Below, one piece after another: positions 52,033 through 61,122 of a DNA stretch of 64,000 nucleotides. Position 1 is the stretch's first letter. Each line of letters begins with the position of its first letter. The notes under the pieces are model-generated. The model was not told the DNA's origin. It made no database searches and saw nothing but the letters and a program-made list of their open reading frames with translations. Source of the stretch: Streptomyces asoensis (GTDB lineage: Bacteria > Actinomycetota > Actinomycetes > Streptomycetales > Streptomycetaceae); contig NZ_BNEB01000003.1 of NCBI RefSeq assembly GCF_016860545.1, positions 868,001-932,000 of the forward strand. Direction: 5' to 3'. A program made the translations under genes and the position numbers.

Positions 52033-54396
52033 GCCCACACCGACGCTCCCGCCTCCGCGCCGACGGCGACCGGCCTCACGGCCGCCGAGGTGGCCGAACG
52101 CGTGGCCCGCGGCCAGGTCAACGACGTGCCCGTCCGCAGCAGCCGCTCCATCGGCGAGATCGTCCGGGCGAACGTCTTCACCCGGTTCAACGCGATCATC
52201 GGCGTCCTGTGGCTGGTCATGCTCGCCGTCGCGCCCATCCAGGACGGCCTGTTCGGCTTCGTGATCCTCGCCAACACCGGCATCGGCATCATCCAGGAGT
52301 GGCGGGCGAAGAAGACCCTCGACTCCCTCGCGGTGGTCGGCGAGTCCCGGCCCACCGTCCGCCGCGACGGCACGGCCGTCCAGGTCGCCACCTCCGCACT
52401 CGTCCTCGACGACCTCATCGAGATCGGCCCCGGGGACAAGGTCGCGGTGGACGGCGTGTGCGTCGAGGCCGACGGGCTGGAGATCGACGAGTCCCTGCTC
52501 ACCGGCGAGGCCGACGCCGTCGTCAAACGGCCCGGCGACCAGGTCATGTCGGGCAGCTTCGTGGTCGCAGGCGGCGGCGCCTTCCGGGCGACGAAGGTCG
52601 GCCGGGAGGCCTACGCCGCCCAGCTCGCCGAGGAGGCCTCCCGCTTCACCCTCGTCCACTCCGAGCTGCGCTCCGGCATCTCCACCATCCTCAAGTACGT
52701 GACGTGGATGATGGTCCCCGCCGCGATCGGCCTGGTGATCACCCAGCTGTTCGTGAAGAACAACGACCTCAAGGGGTCCATCGCCCGCACCGTGGGCGGC
52801 ATCGTCCCGATGGTGCCGGAGGGGCTCGTCCTGCTGACCTCGGTCGCCTTCGCGATCGGCGTCATCCGGCTCGGCCGCCGGCAGTGCCTGGTGCAGGAAC
52901 TGCCGGCCATCGAGGGCCTCGCCCGCGTCGACACCGTCTGCCTGGACAAGACCGGCACCCTCACCGAGGGCGGCATGGACGTCACCGGGCTGCGCACGCT
53001 CGACGGCTACGACGAGCCGTACGTGCGCCGGGTGCTCGGGGCGCTCGGGGAGTCCGACCCGCGGCCGAACGCCTCCCTGCGGGCGATCATCGAGGCCTAC
53101 CCGGACGCCGAGGACTGGCGCTGCACCGAGTCCCTGCCGTTTTCCTCCGCCCGCAAGTACAGCGGCGCCAGCTTCAGCGAGGGCGACGGGGAGAGCGGCA
53201 CCTGGCTGCTCGGGGCGCCCGACGTGCTGCTCGCCGACGGCCACCCCGCCCTCGCCGAGACCGAGCGGCTCAACGAGCAGGGTCTGCGCGTCCTGCTGCT
53301 CGCCCGGGCCGCCCGTGAGCTCGACGACCCCGAACCCGCGCGCGGCGCACGCCCGGCGGCGCTCGTCGTCCTCGATCAGCGGCTGCGCCCGGACGCCGCC
53401 GACACCCTGCGCTACTTCGCCGAGCAGGACGTGCACGCCAAGGTGATCTCCGGCGACAACGCGGTCTCGGTGGGCGCGGTGGCGGCGAAACTCGGGCTGG
53501 ACGGCCGTGCGGTCGACGCGCGCCGGCTGCCCGCCGAACCGCAGGACATGGGGCGGGCGCTGGACGAGGGCACGGTCTTCGGCCGGGTCACCCCCCAGCA
53601 GAAGCGGGACATGGTCGGCGCGCTCCAGGCGCGCGGGCACACCGTCGCGATGACCGGGGACGGCGTCAACGACGTCCTCGCGCTGAAGGACGCGGACATC
53701 GGCGTCGCCATGGGGTCGGGCTCGGAGGCCACCCGGGCGGTCGCGCAGATCGTGCTGCTGAACAACAGCTTCGCGACCCTGCCCTCGGTGGTGGCGGAGG
53801 GCCGGCGCGTCATCGGCAACATCACCCGCGTGGCGACCCTCTTCCTGGTGAAGACGGTCTACTCGGTGCTGCTGGCCCTGCTCGTGGTCTGCTGGCAGGT
53901 CGAGTACCCGTTCCTGCCCCGGCACCTGACGCTGCTGTCCACCCTCACCATCGGCATCCCGGCCTTCTTCCTCGCCCTCGCCCCCAACACGGAACGGGCC
54001 AGGCCGCATTTCGTGCGGCGCGTGATGCGGTACTCGGTACCGGGCGGGGTGGTCGCAGGGACCGCGACCTTCGTGATGTACCTGATCGCCCGTCACCACT
54101 ACACCGGGACGGGCTCCTTGGAGGCGGAGACCAGCGCGGCGACGCTCACGCTGTTCCTGATCTCCATGTGGGTGCTCGCCATCATCGCCCGGCCCTACAC
54201 CTGGTGGCGGATCCTGCTCGTCGCCTCGATGGGCGGGGCGTTCCTGCTCGTCCTGGTGGTCCCGTGGCTCCAGGACTTCTTCGCGCTGAAGCTGGTGGGG
54301 CCGGCGATGCCGTGGACGGCGGTGGGGGTGGCGGCGGTGGCGGCGGTCGCCCTGGAGTTCACCTGGAAGTGGGTCGACCGCCGCTTCCCGGCCTGA
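52030..54396 (+). CDS. P-type cation-transporting ATPase (CtpE-like)
   Basis: 788 residues. The A-domain has DESLLTGEADAVVK. The phosphorylation site is VCLDKTGTLTEGG (about residue 305). The hinge is MTGDGVNDVLALKDADIGVAMGSGSEATRAVAQIVLL. The M4 helix IVPMVPEGLVLLTSVAFAIGVIRLG has the PEGL form found in CtpE/calcium-pump relatives rather than the CPx form of heavy-metal pumps. The C-terminus has six helices. Calcium is the likely ion from this motif, not certain. Leaderless start. Confidence 0.93.
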   Translation: MAHTDAPASAPTATGLTAAEVAERVARGQVNDVPVRSSRSIGEIVRANVFTRFNAIIGVLWLVMLAVAPIQDGLFGFVILANTGIGIIQEWRAKKTLDSLAVVGESRPTVRRDGTAVQVATSALVLDDLIEIGPGDKVAVDGVCVEADGLEIDESLLTGEADAVVKRPGDQVMSGSFVVAGGGAFRATKVGREAYAAQLAEEASRFTLVHSELRSGISTILKYVTWMMVPAAIGLVITQLFVKNNDLKGSIARTVGGIVPMVPEGLVLLTSVAFAIGVIRLGRRQCLVQELPAIEGLARVDTVCLDKTGTLTEGGMDVTGLRTLDGYDEPYVRRVLGALGESDPRPNASLRAIIEAYPDAEDWRCTESLPFSSARKYSGASFSEGDGESGTWLLGAPDVLLADGHPALAETERLNEQGLRVLLLARAARELDDPEPARGARPAALVVLDQRLRPDAADTLRYFAEQDVHAKVISGDNAVSVGAVAAKLGLDGRAVDARRLPAEPQDMGRALDEGTVFGRVTPQQKRDMVGALQARGHTVAMTGDGVNDVLALKDADIGVAMGSGSEATRAVAQIVLLNNSFATLPSVVAEGRRVIGNITRVATLFLVKTVYSVLLALLVVCWQVEYPFLPRHLTLLSTLTIGIPAFFLALAPNTERARPHFVRRVMRYSVPGGVVAGTATFVMYLIARHHYTGTGSLEAETSAATLTLFLISMWVLAIIARPYTWWRILLVASMGGAFLLVLVVPWLQDFFALKLVGPAMPWTAVGVAAVAAVALEFTWKWVDRRFPA

Positions 54397-54412
54397 GGCC
54401 GGTTCCCGTCGC

Positions 54413-55225
54413 TTACTTGACGTCGACGAAGTCGCCGGCCGCGCTGACCGCCGGGGTCGTCGTGGTACCGGCGAAGCTGTAGCGGTAGTAGCCGTCGGCG
54501 GAGGCCGTGACGGTGGTCTTCAGGGCGCCGGTCGAGCTGGTCCTGACCGTCTTGACCGTGGTGTAGGTGGTGCTGCCCTTCTTCTTGAACTGGAGCTTGA
54601 CCGGCTGGGCCGCGTAGCCGCCGGTCTTGTTGGTGTCCCAGTTGGCGCGGGTCAGCTTGCCCGTGACGGTGAGGGTCTTGCCCTTCTTCACCGGCTCGGG
54701 GGTCGCGTCGGCCGTCAGCTGCGCCTGGCGCTGCACCTTGACGGTGCCCAGGTTGCTCTGCCACTTGAGGTCGGCCTCGCCGGTGGCGCTGTGCGGGACG
54801 GCGAGCGCTCCCACCTTCCAGGCGCCGGCCTGGCTGTTGGCCAGGTCGTCGAAGTCGCCGGAGGCGGCGGGACGGAACTGGATCTTGGCGGTGCAGTGCA
54901 GGACCGTCGTGGAGACGGCCTTGCAGGTGCCCGGCTCGTCACCGGCGATGATCTGGGAGTTCGCACCGAGCGTGGTGCCCCGGTAGAGCATCGGGCCGTT
55001 GTCGAAGGAGCTCGTGGCAAGGCCCGCGGGCTTCGTCAGGGTGTACGTGGCGGTGACGGTGACCTTGGCCGAGGGGCCGACCACGATCGCCTTGCCCGCG
55101 TTGACCTTCATCTGGGAGAAGGTGACGTTCGGCGCGGCCGAGGGCGCGGCCTGGGCGGCCGGGACGGCGAGGGCGGACAGGGCGAGGGCGCCGAAGGAGG
55201 CGACCGCGAGGGCGCGTATGCGCAT
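54413..55225 (-). CDS. Secreted protein with C-terminal Ig-like repeat (paralogue A)
   Basis: 270 residues. The signal peptide is RIRALAVASFGALALSALAVPAAQA (2-26). An N-terminal beta domain with two cysteines (CKAVSTTVLHC) follows. The C-terminal 90 residues are nearly identical in plan to the next gene: PEPVKKGKTLTVTGKLTRANWDTN...FKKKGSTTYTTVKTVRTSSTGALKTTV...DGYYRYSFAGTT...SAAGDFVDVK (54413-54690). That module looks like an Ig/cadherin-type repeat. Its role on the surface or in the medium is unknown. Confidence 0.83.
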   Translation of the reverse strand: MRIRALAVASFGALALSALAVPAAQAAPSAAPNVTFSQMKVNAGKAIVVGPSAKVTVTATYTLTKPAGLATSSFDNGPMLYRGTTLGANSQIIAGDEPGTCKAVSTTVLHCTAKIQFRPAASGDFDDLANSQAGAWKVGALAVPHSATGEADLKWQSNLGTVKVQRQAQLTADATPEPVKKGKTLTVTGKLTRANWDTNKTGGYAAQPVKLQFKKKGSTTYTTVKTVRTSSTGALKTTVTASADGYYRYSFAGTTTTPAVSAAGDFVDVK

Positions 55226-55336
55226 GTGTGTTTCCCGGTTGGAGAAGGGATCTCGGAGTCTGCTGACTCATGAGGTGAGATTCGCGGCGGGCGGGGCGAG
55301 TTGTGCCCGGGGAGGTAAGAACGGGGGAAGAACGGC

Positions 55337-55372
55337 GAGCGGTCGGCACCGGGGTCCCGGTGCCGACCGCTC
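55337..55372. terminator. 17-bp perfect hairpin downstream of paralogue B
   Basis: The stem runs 55337-55353 with 55356-55372 and a two-base GT loop. This is the strongest hairpin I found in the window. It ends the minus-strand transcript of paralogue B, isolating the downstream promoter of paralogue A. Confidence 0.8.
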
Positions 55373-55432
55373 TGCCTGCCGCGTCCGGTTCCGGCGCTCG
55401 GGCCGGGTGCTGCGGGCGCTGTGCCGCTACGC

Positions 55433-56359
55433 CTACTTCACGTCGACGAAGTCGCCCGCGGCGCTGACCGCCGGGGAGGTGGAGGTGCCGACGAAGACGT
55501 AACGGTAGTAACCGTCCACGCCCGCCTTGACGGTGGTCTTCAGACCGCCGGTCGAGGTGGTCTTGACCGACTTCACCGTGCTGTAGGTGGTGGAGTTCTT
55601 CTTGCGGAACTGGAGCTGGGCGTAGACGCCGGCGTAGCCGGTGTACTTGCCGCTGTCCCAGTTGGCGCGGGTCAGGGCGCCCGTGACGGTGATGGTCTTG
55701 CCCTTCTTCACCGGCTCCGGCGCGGCGTTGACCGTCAGCTTGGACAGCCGCTGGAGCTTGGTGGTGGCCAGGGCGTCGCCCTCGGCGTAACCGACCTTGG
55801 TCCAGTCGATGTCGTCGGCGTACGGGTCGACGTCGTTCCAGTCGATGACGTAGCCGAGCGCCTTCCACGTGGTGGCGTCGGCGTTGCCCAGCTCCTCGCC
55901 CGGGTAGATGTCCAGGGTGCCCTTGCAGGAGGCGACCGTGGCCGAGCTGTTGACGCAGACCGGCCAGTCGTCGCCGACGAGGATGTTGGCCGGGTCGGCG
56001 GACTGGCCGCGGTAGACGACCAGGTCCAGCTCGGTGTCGGCGGCGGTGACGTCGACACCCGCGTCGTGGGTGACCGTGAAGGTGACCGGGACGCGGACCT
56101 TGCCGGTGGTGCCGGCGACGATCGGCTTGCCGTTGTTGATCTTCACGCTGCCGAACTTGGCGTTCAGCGCGTACGGCGTACCGGTGTCGGCGGGCGTGGC
56201 GCCGGTGAAGGCGCTCTTGCCGGAGACGGCCGCGTGCAGGGCCTTCAGGGTGTCGACGGGGTTGTGCGAGTCGCTGCCGGTGGCCTGGGCGGCCGGCACG
56301 GCGAAGGCGGACAGGGCCAGGGCGCCGGTGACGGCGGCCACGGTGGCTCGTATGCGCAT
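55433..56359 (-). CDS. Secreted protein with C-terminal Ig-like repeat (paralogue B)
   Basis: 308 residues. The signal peptide MRIRATVAAVTGALALSAFAVPAAQA closely resembles that of paralogue A. The middle part differs: an acidic IDWNDVDPYADDIDW (about residues 185-200) could bind calcium. A C-terminal module shared with A starts PEPVKKGKTITVTGALTRANWDSG and ends SAAGDFVDVK. GGGGGAA precedes the ATG at 56357-56359. A and B arose by tandem duplication and then diverged in the N-terminal half. Confidence 0.83.
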   Translation of the reverse strand: MRIRATVAAVTGALALSAFAVPAAQATGSDSHNPVDTLKALHAAVSGKSAFTGATPADTGTPYALNAKFGSVKINNGKPIVAGTTGKVRVPVTFTVTHDAGVDVTAADTELDLVVYRGQSADPANILVGDDWPVCVNSSATVASCKGTLDIYPGEELGNADATTWKALGYVIDWNDVDPYADDIDWTKVGYAEGDALATTKLQRLSKLTVNAAPEPVKKGKTITVTGALTRANWDSGKYTGYAGVYAQLQFRKKNSTTYSTVKSVKTTSTGGLKTTVKAGVDGYYRYVFVGTSTSPAVSAAGDFVDVK

Positions 56360-56452
56360 TGCGTTCCCCCTGAGGAGAGGGGCACCGGACGGTGGCCGTT
56401 CACACGGCTCGTCGTAGCATCCGGCGCCCAAAGTGATGGTGGAGCCTCTTGG

Positions 56453-56465
56453 CTCATGTGATGAG
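56453..56465. promoter_or_regulatory. CTCAT-GTG-ATGAG dyad shared with the paralogue A promoter
   Basis: A perfect inverted repeat upstream of paralogue B. A related CTCATGAGGTGAG occurs at 55267-55279 upstream of paralogue A, both followed by AGAT. Likely a common operator. Confidence 0.5.
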
Positions 56466-56560
56466 ATGCCTGGTGGGAGCGGATGGTTGTACGTTCCGTG
56501 AGAAATTCGTAAAAGAAATATTCACGCCGTCACCACCCGCTCCCCCGCGGCCGTTCCGGG

Positions 56561-59500
56561 TCAGTCGAACCAGCGGTCCCGGGCCAGTTCCGCCGTCCTG
56601 GAGGGGTCCTCCAGCAGGGCGGCCACCTCGAAGCGGCGCGGCCACTGCCCCGCCGCCCAGGCGAGTCCGGCGGCGACGCCCTCCAGGGTGGCCGCGTGCA
56701 GGACGCCGTCGTCCGTCAGCCGCCAGTCCAGCTCCACCCCGTCGACGACCAGTTCCTCGTGCTCGACGTACGTGCCGGGAGTGCGCGGCCCGAGCAGCAC
56801 CCCCACCGGCTCCGGGACGTCGTGCTCGACGCCCTCGGAGTCGACGCGCCCGGTCACGGACTCGCTCAGCCGCCTCACCTGGAACAGTTCGGCCAGTTCG
56901 GCGGCCCGGGACGGCCGGACCGGAAGCAGCGGCACCCCCTCGGTGAAGGGCAGCAGATCGGGCGAGTCGACGACGACGGCGCCCGCCGCGTCCACGACCT
57001 CGACCCGCCCGTCGACGACGGCCCTCAGCTCGTCCGGCAGAGTCACCCGATCCGGATCCAGATCGGCCAACGCACCGTACAGACCGTGCAGTTGGGCGGC
57101 CGTGACCGAACGGTCCGGGTCGGCGAGACGGTCGAGGAGCTCGGCGGCGCCGCCGGGCTCGTCCAGCAGCGCGGCCACCGAGGTCCGCACACCGAGGGCA
57201 CGCAGCACCTGCTCGTCGTCGAAGCCGGTGGCGTCGGCCTGCTCGTACAGGCCGTGCAGGAGGGGGTCGCCGCCCGCCGCGAGCAGACCGGCCGGGCGGC
57301 GGCCGTCGAGCACCGGGTTCCCCCGCAGCCACCAGGCGGTGTACGGCCGGACGGTCTCGTGGGTGCCGTCGGGCAGCAGGATCCGCACCGGCTGGGTGAG
57401 GGCGTCCCGCAGCGGCGGCCGGGCGAGCAGCGCGAGGGCCTGCGGCCAGCGGTCGTCGTCGACGAGGTCGAGGTCGCGCACGGCGACCAGCTCGGTGGCG
57501 ACCGGCGGCACCGGGCTGTCGGGGAAGCGGTCGAGGACGTCCTCGCACCACACGTCGACGGCGTCCAGCAGCCCCGCGTCGTCCGGCTCGGCGAAGTCCC
57601 CCTCACGCGGCTCCAGTTCGTCCGGGTCGAGGACGACGTCCGTGGCGCGCACGAGCGCGAAGTCGGCGAGGACACCACAGGCGGCGAGGGGCTGCTCGCC
57701 CCATCTGTGCGCCAGTTCGGCGTCGACGAAGGCGAGTTCGTCCTCCCGGATGACGGAGGCGAACGCGCTGCCCGGGAGCACCAGTTCACCGGCGGGCGCG
57801 AGCTCGCCCTCCTCGTCGGGCAGCGCGAGGGCGCCGAGCCAGGGCTCGTCACCGGGTTCGAGACCGGCGTCCCGGACCAACGCAAGGACCGTGTCGGCGA
57901 GTTCCTCGGCGTCCGGGGTGTCCTGCTCGTCCCAGGCGCCGCCGTCGTCGTCCAGGGAAGCGGCGACGGCGGCCCGCACCTGCGGGGTGGTCAGCACGGC
58001 CCGCGGTGTGGCGGGCAGCGCGCCCAGCTTCTCCAGCAGGGGGTGGACGGCGTCCCGGTGCGCGACCTTGAGACCGAGCCGGGCGAGGACCTCCGGATCG
58101 GGTCCCGTCCCTTCCGGGGTGGGCAGCAGCACCTGGCGGGGACCGATGGTGGTCCGCCCTCCCCCGGTGCCGAAGGCCTGGGAGGCGCCCCCGGCGAGCG
58201 GCACGGGAAGTCCGGAGAGCCGGTCCGGGTCGACGCCCGCGAGGCTGTCGTAGAGCCGGTACCACCACTGCGGGTCCTTCTCCAGACCGGCCAGCCGGTC
58301 GACGGCGTCGGCCAGCGGGACCCGGGCGACACCCAGGGTGCGCAGCTCGACCCGCCGTTCGAGGCCGGCCGGCAGCAGGGTCGGCAGCACCTCCGCCAGC
58401 ACCCGGACGGTCTCGGCGCCCGCGCCCTCCACGACCTCGGCCTCCCGGGGCCGCAGGGCCTCCGGGAACGCGACGAGCCCGTCGCCCTCGCCCTCCGGCG
58501 CGGGCCGGACGGCGGGCGGCAGGAAGGCGGTGCGCGGCAGCCGCTCGAGGATCGCCCGGCGCAGCTCCCCGTCCAGTTCCCCCTTGCCCAGCGGACCCGG
58601 CACGAGGTCGATGATCCCGGGCCCCACCGGCCGCCAGCCGGCGAGGAGTCCGGCGTACGCGTCCGCCGCGCACCGCACCAGGTGGTCGGTGAGCGGTCCG
58701 GGGGCGGCGTGCCGACGGGTGGTGTCCAGCGGGAAGGAGGCGATGAGCAGGGCGGGTACGCCGAGCGGCTCGTCACTGGGGGTGGGGGCGTGCACGACGG
58801 GCGTGGTGCGCGGGCGGGCGGGCGCGCCGTCGTCGTCGACGGGCACGGCCCAGGTGACCGACCAGTGGGGGCGCAGCCGCTCCTCGACCGGCCGGTCGGC
58901 GAGCAGCTCGGGCGCGAGGGGGCCGTGCGCGGCGGCGACCCGCCAGCGGGTGGTCCCGTCCCGGGTGTCCGCCACCACGGTGAGGGCCTCGTCGCCGGGA
59001 TCGGCGGCCCGGGTCAGGACGCGGGGCGCGTCGCCGCCGATCTCGATCACCACCTCCTCCAGCCCGGGCAGGGCGAGCAGGAGGGCGTCGTCGACGGCGG
59101 TGAGGAGACGTTCGGCGAGGTCGGCGGCTGCGGCGTCGCGCAGCGGCAGGATGACGGCCGTGTCGTACGGGTCCGGGGCGGTCCCCTGGGCGGCGAAGGG
59201 CAGCCGGAGCAGGGGCACGTGCCCGTCGCGGCGCCGGATCTCGTCACCGAGGCCGGGGCTGTGCCGGGCGGTCGCCGAGGCGAGCTCGCGCGCTTCGGCC
59301 AGATCCCAGCGGACCCCGCCGTGCCGGCCGACGACGGCGGGCTCGTCCGTGACGGCGATGACGGCGGCGAAACCGACGCCGAACCGTCCGACGGCCACGG
59401 CCGACTGCCGTTCCTCCCGCTTGGCGGAGGCGCGCAGGGTGGCGAGGGACTCCACCCCGGCGGCGTCCAGGGGCGCGCCGGTGTTCGCGGCGACGAGGAC

Positions 59501-59746
59501 ACCGTCGCGCAGGGTCAGCCGCAGCCGGCCCGGCACCCCGGCCCTGGCCGCGGCGTCGGCGGCGTTCTGAGCGAGCTCGACGACGAGCCGGTCGCGGTAC
59601 CCGCCGAGGACGAGATCCTCCTCGGCGTTGGCGTCCTCCCGGAAACGGGCGGGACTCGTGGCCCAGGCGTCCAGCACCCCGCGACGCAGGCGGGCCGTGC
59701 CGAAGGGGTCCGCGCCCTCGGGTGCCGGCCGCACGAACTTGCTCAC
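56561..59746 (-). CDS. Large sacsin/HSP90-type GHKL ATPase
   Basis: About 1061 residues. The N-terminal GHKL fold has the N-box LVVELAQNAADAAARAG (about residue 60), the G1 box DGVLVAANTGAPLDAAGVESLATLR, and the G2-type GRFGVGFAAVIAVTD. The rest has no known catalytic domain and is rich in Asp/Glu and Leu. Similar bacterial proteins are annotated as sacsin-N-terminal or molecular-chaperone Hsp90-like proteins of unknown client. The GTG at 59744-59746 is chosen since GGAGA lies five bases before it; GTG 59752 would leave only one base. No partner gene adjoins it. Confidence 0.82.
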   Translation of the reverse strand: MSKFVRPAPEGADPFGTARLRRGVLDAWATSPARFREDANAEEDLVLGGYRDRLVVELAQNAADAAARAGVPGRLRLTLRDGVLVAANTGAPLDAAGVESLATLRASAKREERQSAVAVGRFGVGFAAVIAVTDEPAVVGRHGGVRWDLAEARELASATARHSPGLGDEIRRRDGHVPLLRLPFAAQGTAPDPYDTAVILPLRDAAAADLAERLLTAVDDALLLALPGLEEVVIEIGGDAPRVLTRAADPGDEALTVVADTRDGTTRWRVAAAHGPLAPELLADRPVEERLRPHWSVTWAVPVDDDGAPARPRTTPVVHAPTPSDEPLGVPALLIASFPLDTTRRHAAPGPLTDHLVRCAADAYAGLLAGWRPVGPGIIDLVPGPLGKGELDGELRRAILERLPRTAFLPPAVRPAPEGEGDGLVAFPEALRPREAEVVEGAGAETVRVLAEVLPTLLPAGLERRVELRTLGVARVPLADAVDRLAGLEKDPQWWYRLYDSLAGVDPDRLSGLPVPLAGGASQAFGTGGGRTTIGPRQVLLPTPEGTGPDPEVLARLGLKVAHRDAVHPLLEKLGALPATPRAVLTTPQVRAAVAASLDDDGGAWDEQDTPDAEELADTVLALVRDAGLEPGDEPWLGALALPDEEGELAPAGELVLPGSAFASVIREDELAFVDAELAHRWGEQPLAACGVLADFALVRATDVVLDPDELEPREGDFAEPDDAGLLDAVDVWCEDVLDRFPDSPVPPVATELVAVRDLDLVDDDRWPQALALLARPPLRDALTQPVRILLPDGTHETVRPYTAWWLRGNPVLDGRRPAGLLAAGGDPLLHGLYEQADATGFDDEQVLRALGVRTSVAALLDEPGGAAELLDRLADPDRSVTAAQLHGLYGALADLDPDRVTLPDELRAVVDGRVEVVDAAGAVVVDSPDLLPFTEGVPLLPVRPSRAAELAELFQVRRLSESVTGRVDSEGVEHDVPEPVGVLLGPRTPGTYVEHEELVVDGVELDWRLTDDGVLHAATLEGVAAGLAWAAGQWPRRFEVAALLEDPSRTAELARDRWFD

Positions 59747-59752
59747 GTTCAC

Positions 59753-60159
59753 TCTCCATCATCGGCGTGGGCACGAAGGTACCGCGCGGCGCGGTGCGGT
59801 CAGAACGGGACGCGGACCCGGGCCCGGGCAGCGGCCCGCCCCGGCGTCACCCGCGCACGACGACCACGGCCGCACCCGCCCGGCGGGCCGCGCCGGACCG
59901 CCGGGGCGGCCGGCGGAGCGGCCGACGCCGGGCGCGGCGCCGGGCGCGGCGCGCAGACCGGCGAGGTGGGGCCGGGCCGGCGCAGACCGGCGAGGTCGAG
60001 CCCGGTCGGCACAGACCAGCGAGGTCGAGCCGGGCCGGCGCAGACCGGCGAGGTGGGGCCAGACCGGCGGTGTCCGGCCAGATCGGCGGGGCCGGCCCGG
60101 CCGGCCCGCGCCGCTGGTCACGGGCCGTCGCCGGACCCGCCCGCGCCGCCGCTCACGCC
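59753..60159. other. Gene-free 400 bp between the ATPase and DUF3027 genes
   Basis: Very GC-rich. It contains the 29-bp tandem array and degenerate half-copies on both sides (GCGCGCAGACCGG to 60120). No protein-like frame and no clear promoter were found. Confidence 0.6.
59951..60066. repeat. Four tandem 29-bp repeats
   Basis: Units at 59951-59979, 59980-60008, 60009-60037 and 60038-60066. Each starts GCGCAGACCGGCGAGGT (third copy GCACAGACCAGCGAGGT) and ends in GGCCG, GGTCG or GACCG. Units 1, 2 and 4 differ at a few positions only. The 29-base period is not a multiple of three, and the array lies between genes, so it is non-coding. Confidence 0.9.
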
Positions 60160-61122
60160 TCAGGAGTGGCCGAGCTCCGCGGTGTCCTCGTCCGCCGCCG
60201 CCGGGACGGAGCCGGAGTCCGGGGCCGGGCGGAGCGGGAAGGGGTCCACCCGGGTCTCGTCGATCACCGGCGGGGCCGGCCTCGGCGGGGTCGGCATCAC
60301 GGCCGCCTCGGAGTGACCGCCGCAGCCGTACGCCAGGGAGACCACCCGGCCGTCGGCCGGGGAGAACTCGTTGGCGCAGACCCCGAAGGCCTGGCCGAGG
60401 GAACCGCCGATGGGCGTGAGGAAGCCGCAGCTCACACAGGAGGCGGGGGCCGCCTGGGCCATGGGGGTCTTGGGACCGAAGCCGTCCTCCCAGCGGTCGG
60501 CCGCCGTGTGCAGGCCGTAGCGGGAGAGGACCCGGGCGCGGCGCAGCCCCAGTTCCTCCGCGACCGCGGCGATGGTGCCCCGGCGCGGGGCCGCCGGGAG
60601 CGCCGCGGGCGGGGCCGCGGTGACGTCCGCGTCCTCCGCCTCCGCGAGCTCGGCCATCTCCTCGGACAGGGGGGAGTTCGGCGTCGGATCGTCCGCGTCG
60701 AAGTAACCCGGTTGCAGACGCGGGTCGTCCTCGCCGGTGTAGCCGGGCTCCAGCCGCACGTCCTCCGCGTCCGTGGGCAAAAGATCGCCGGGGCCCATGT
60801 CGCCGGGGCGCAGCCGCTCGCTCCACGGGAGCCACTCGGGGGCCAGGACGGCGTCCGGGCCGGGCAGCAGGACGACCTCGTCCAGGGTGACGTTCTTGGC
60901 GCGGGAGGCCCGTGCCACCGTCGCCGCCCAGCGCCAGCCCCGGTAGCCGAGCTCCTTGCACTCGAAGTAGTGGGTGACCACCCGGTCACCCTCGGAGAGC
61001 AGGCCTACATGCTCGCCGACCACGCCGGGGGCGGCTGCCTCCTCGGCTGCGGCGCGTGCGAGGTCGACGGCCTCGGCGCACAGGCGGTCGGGGGTGCGGC
61101 TTCGCGTGGTCGCTGCGCTCAC
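60160..61122 (-). CDS. DUF3027 protein
   Basis: 320 residues. The N-terminal domain (about 1-125) includes VVTHYFECKELGYRGWRWAATVARAS. A low-complexity acidic middle with two PGYF/PGYT repeats follows. The C-terminal part contains TAADRWEDGFGPKTPMAQAAPASCVSCGFLTPIGGSLGQAFGVCANEFSPADGRVVSLAYGCGGHSE (60270-60500 region), four cysteines that may bind zinc. It is an actinobacterial family of unknown function. GTG at 61120-61122. Confidence 0.87.
   Translation of the reverse strand: MSAATTRSRTPDRLCAEAVDLARAAAEEAAAPGVVGEHVGLLSEGDRVVTHYFECKELGYRGWRWAATVARASRAKNVTLDEVVLLPGPDAVLAPEWLPWSERLRPGDMGPGDLLPTDAEDVRLEPGYTGEDDPRLQPGYFDADDPTPNSPLSEEMAELAEAEDADVTAAPPAALPAAPRRGTIAAVAEELGLRRARVLSRYGLHTAADRWEDGFGPKTPMAQAAPASCVSCGFLTPIGGSLGQAFGVCANEFSPADGRVVSLAYGCGGHSEAAVMPTPPRPAPPVIDETRVDPFPLRPAPDSGSVPAAADEDTAELGHS

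Noticed and set aside
59951..60066. CRISPR array
   Set aside because: Repeats are directly adjacent with no spacers, and no cas genes exist nearby.
56696..60316. Plus-strand frame of about 1200 codons opposite the large ATPase
   Set aside because: Antisense shadow; no domain, no promoter or ribosome site.
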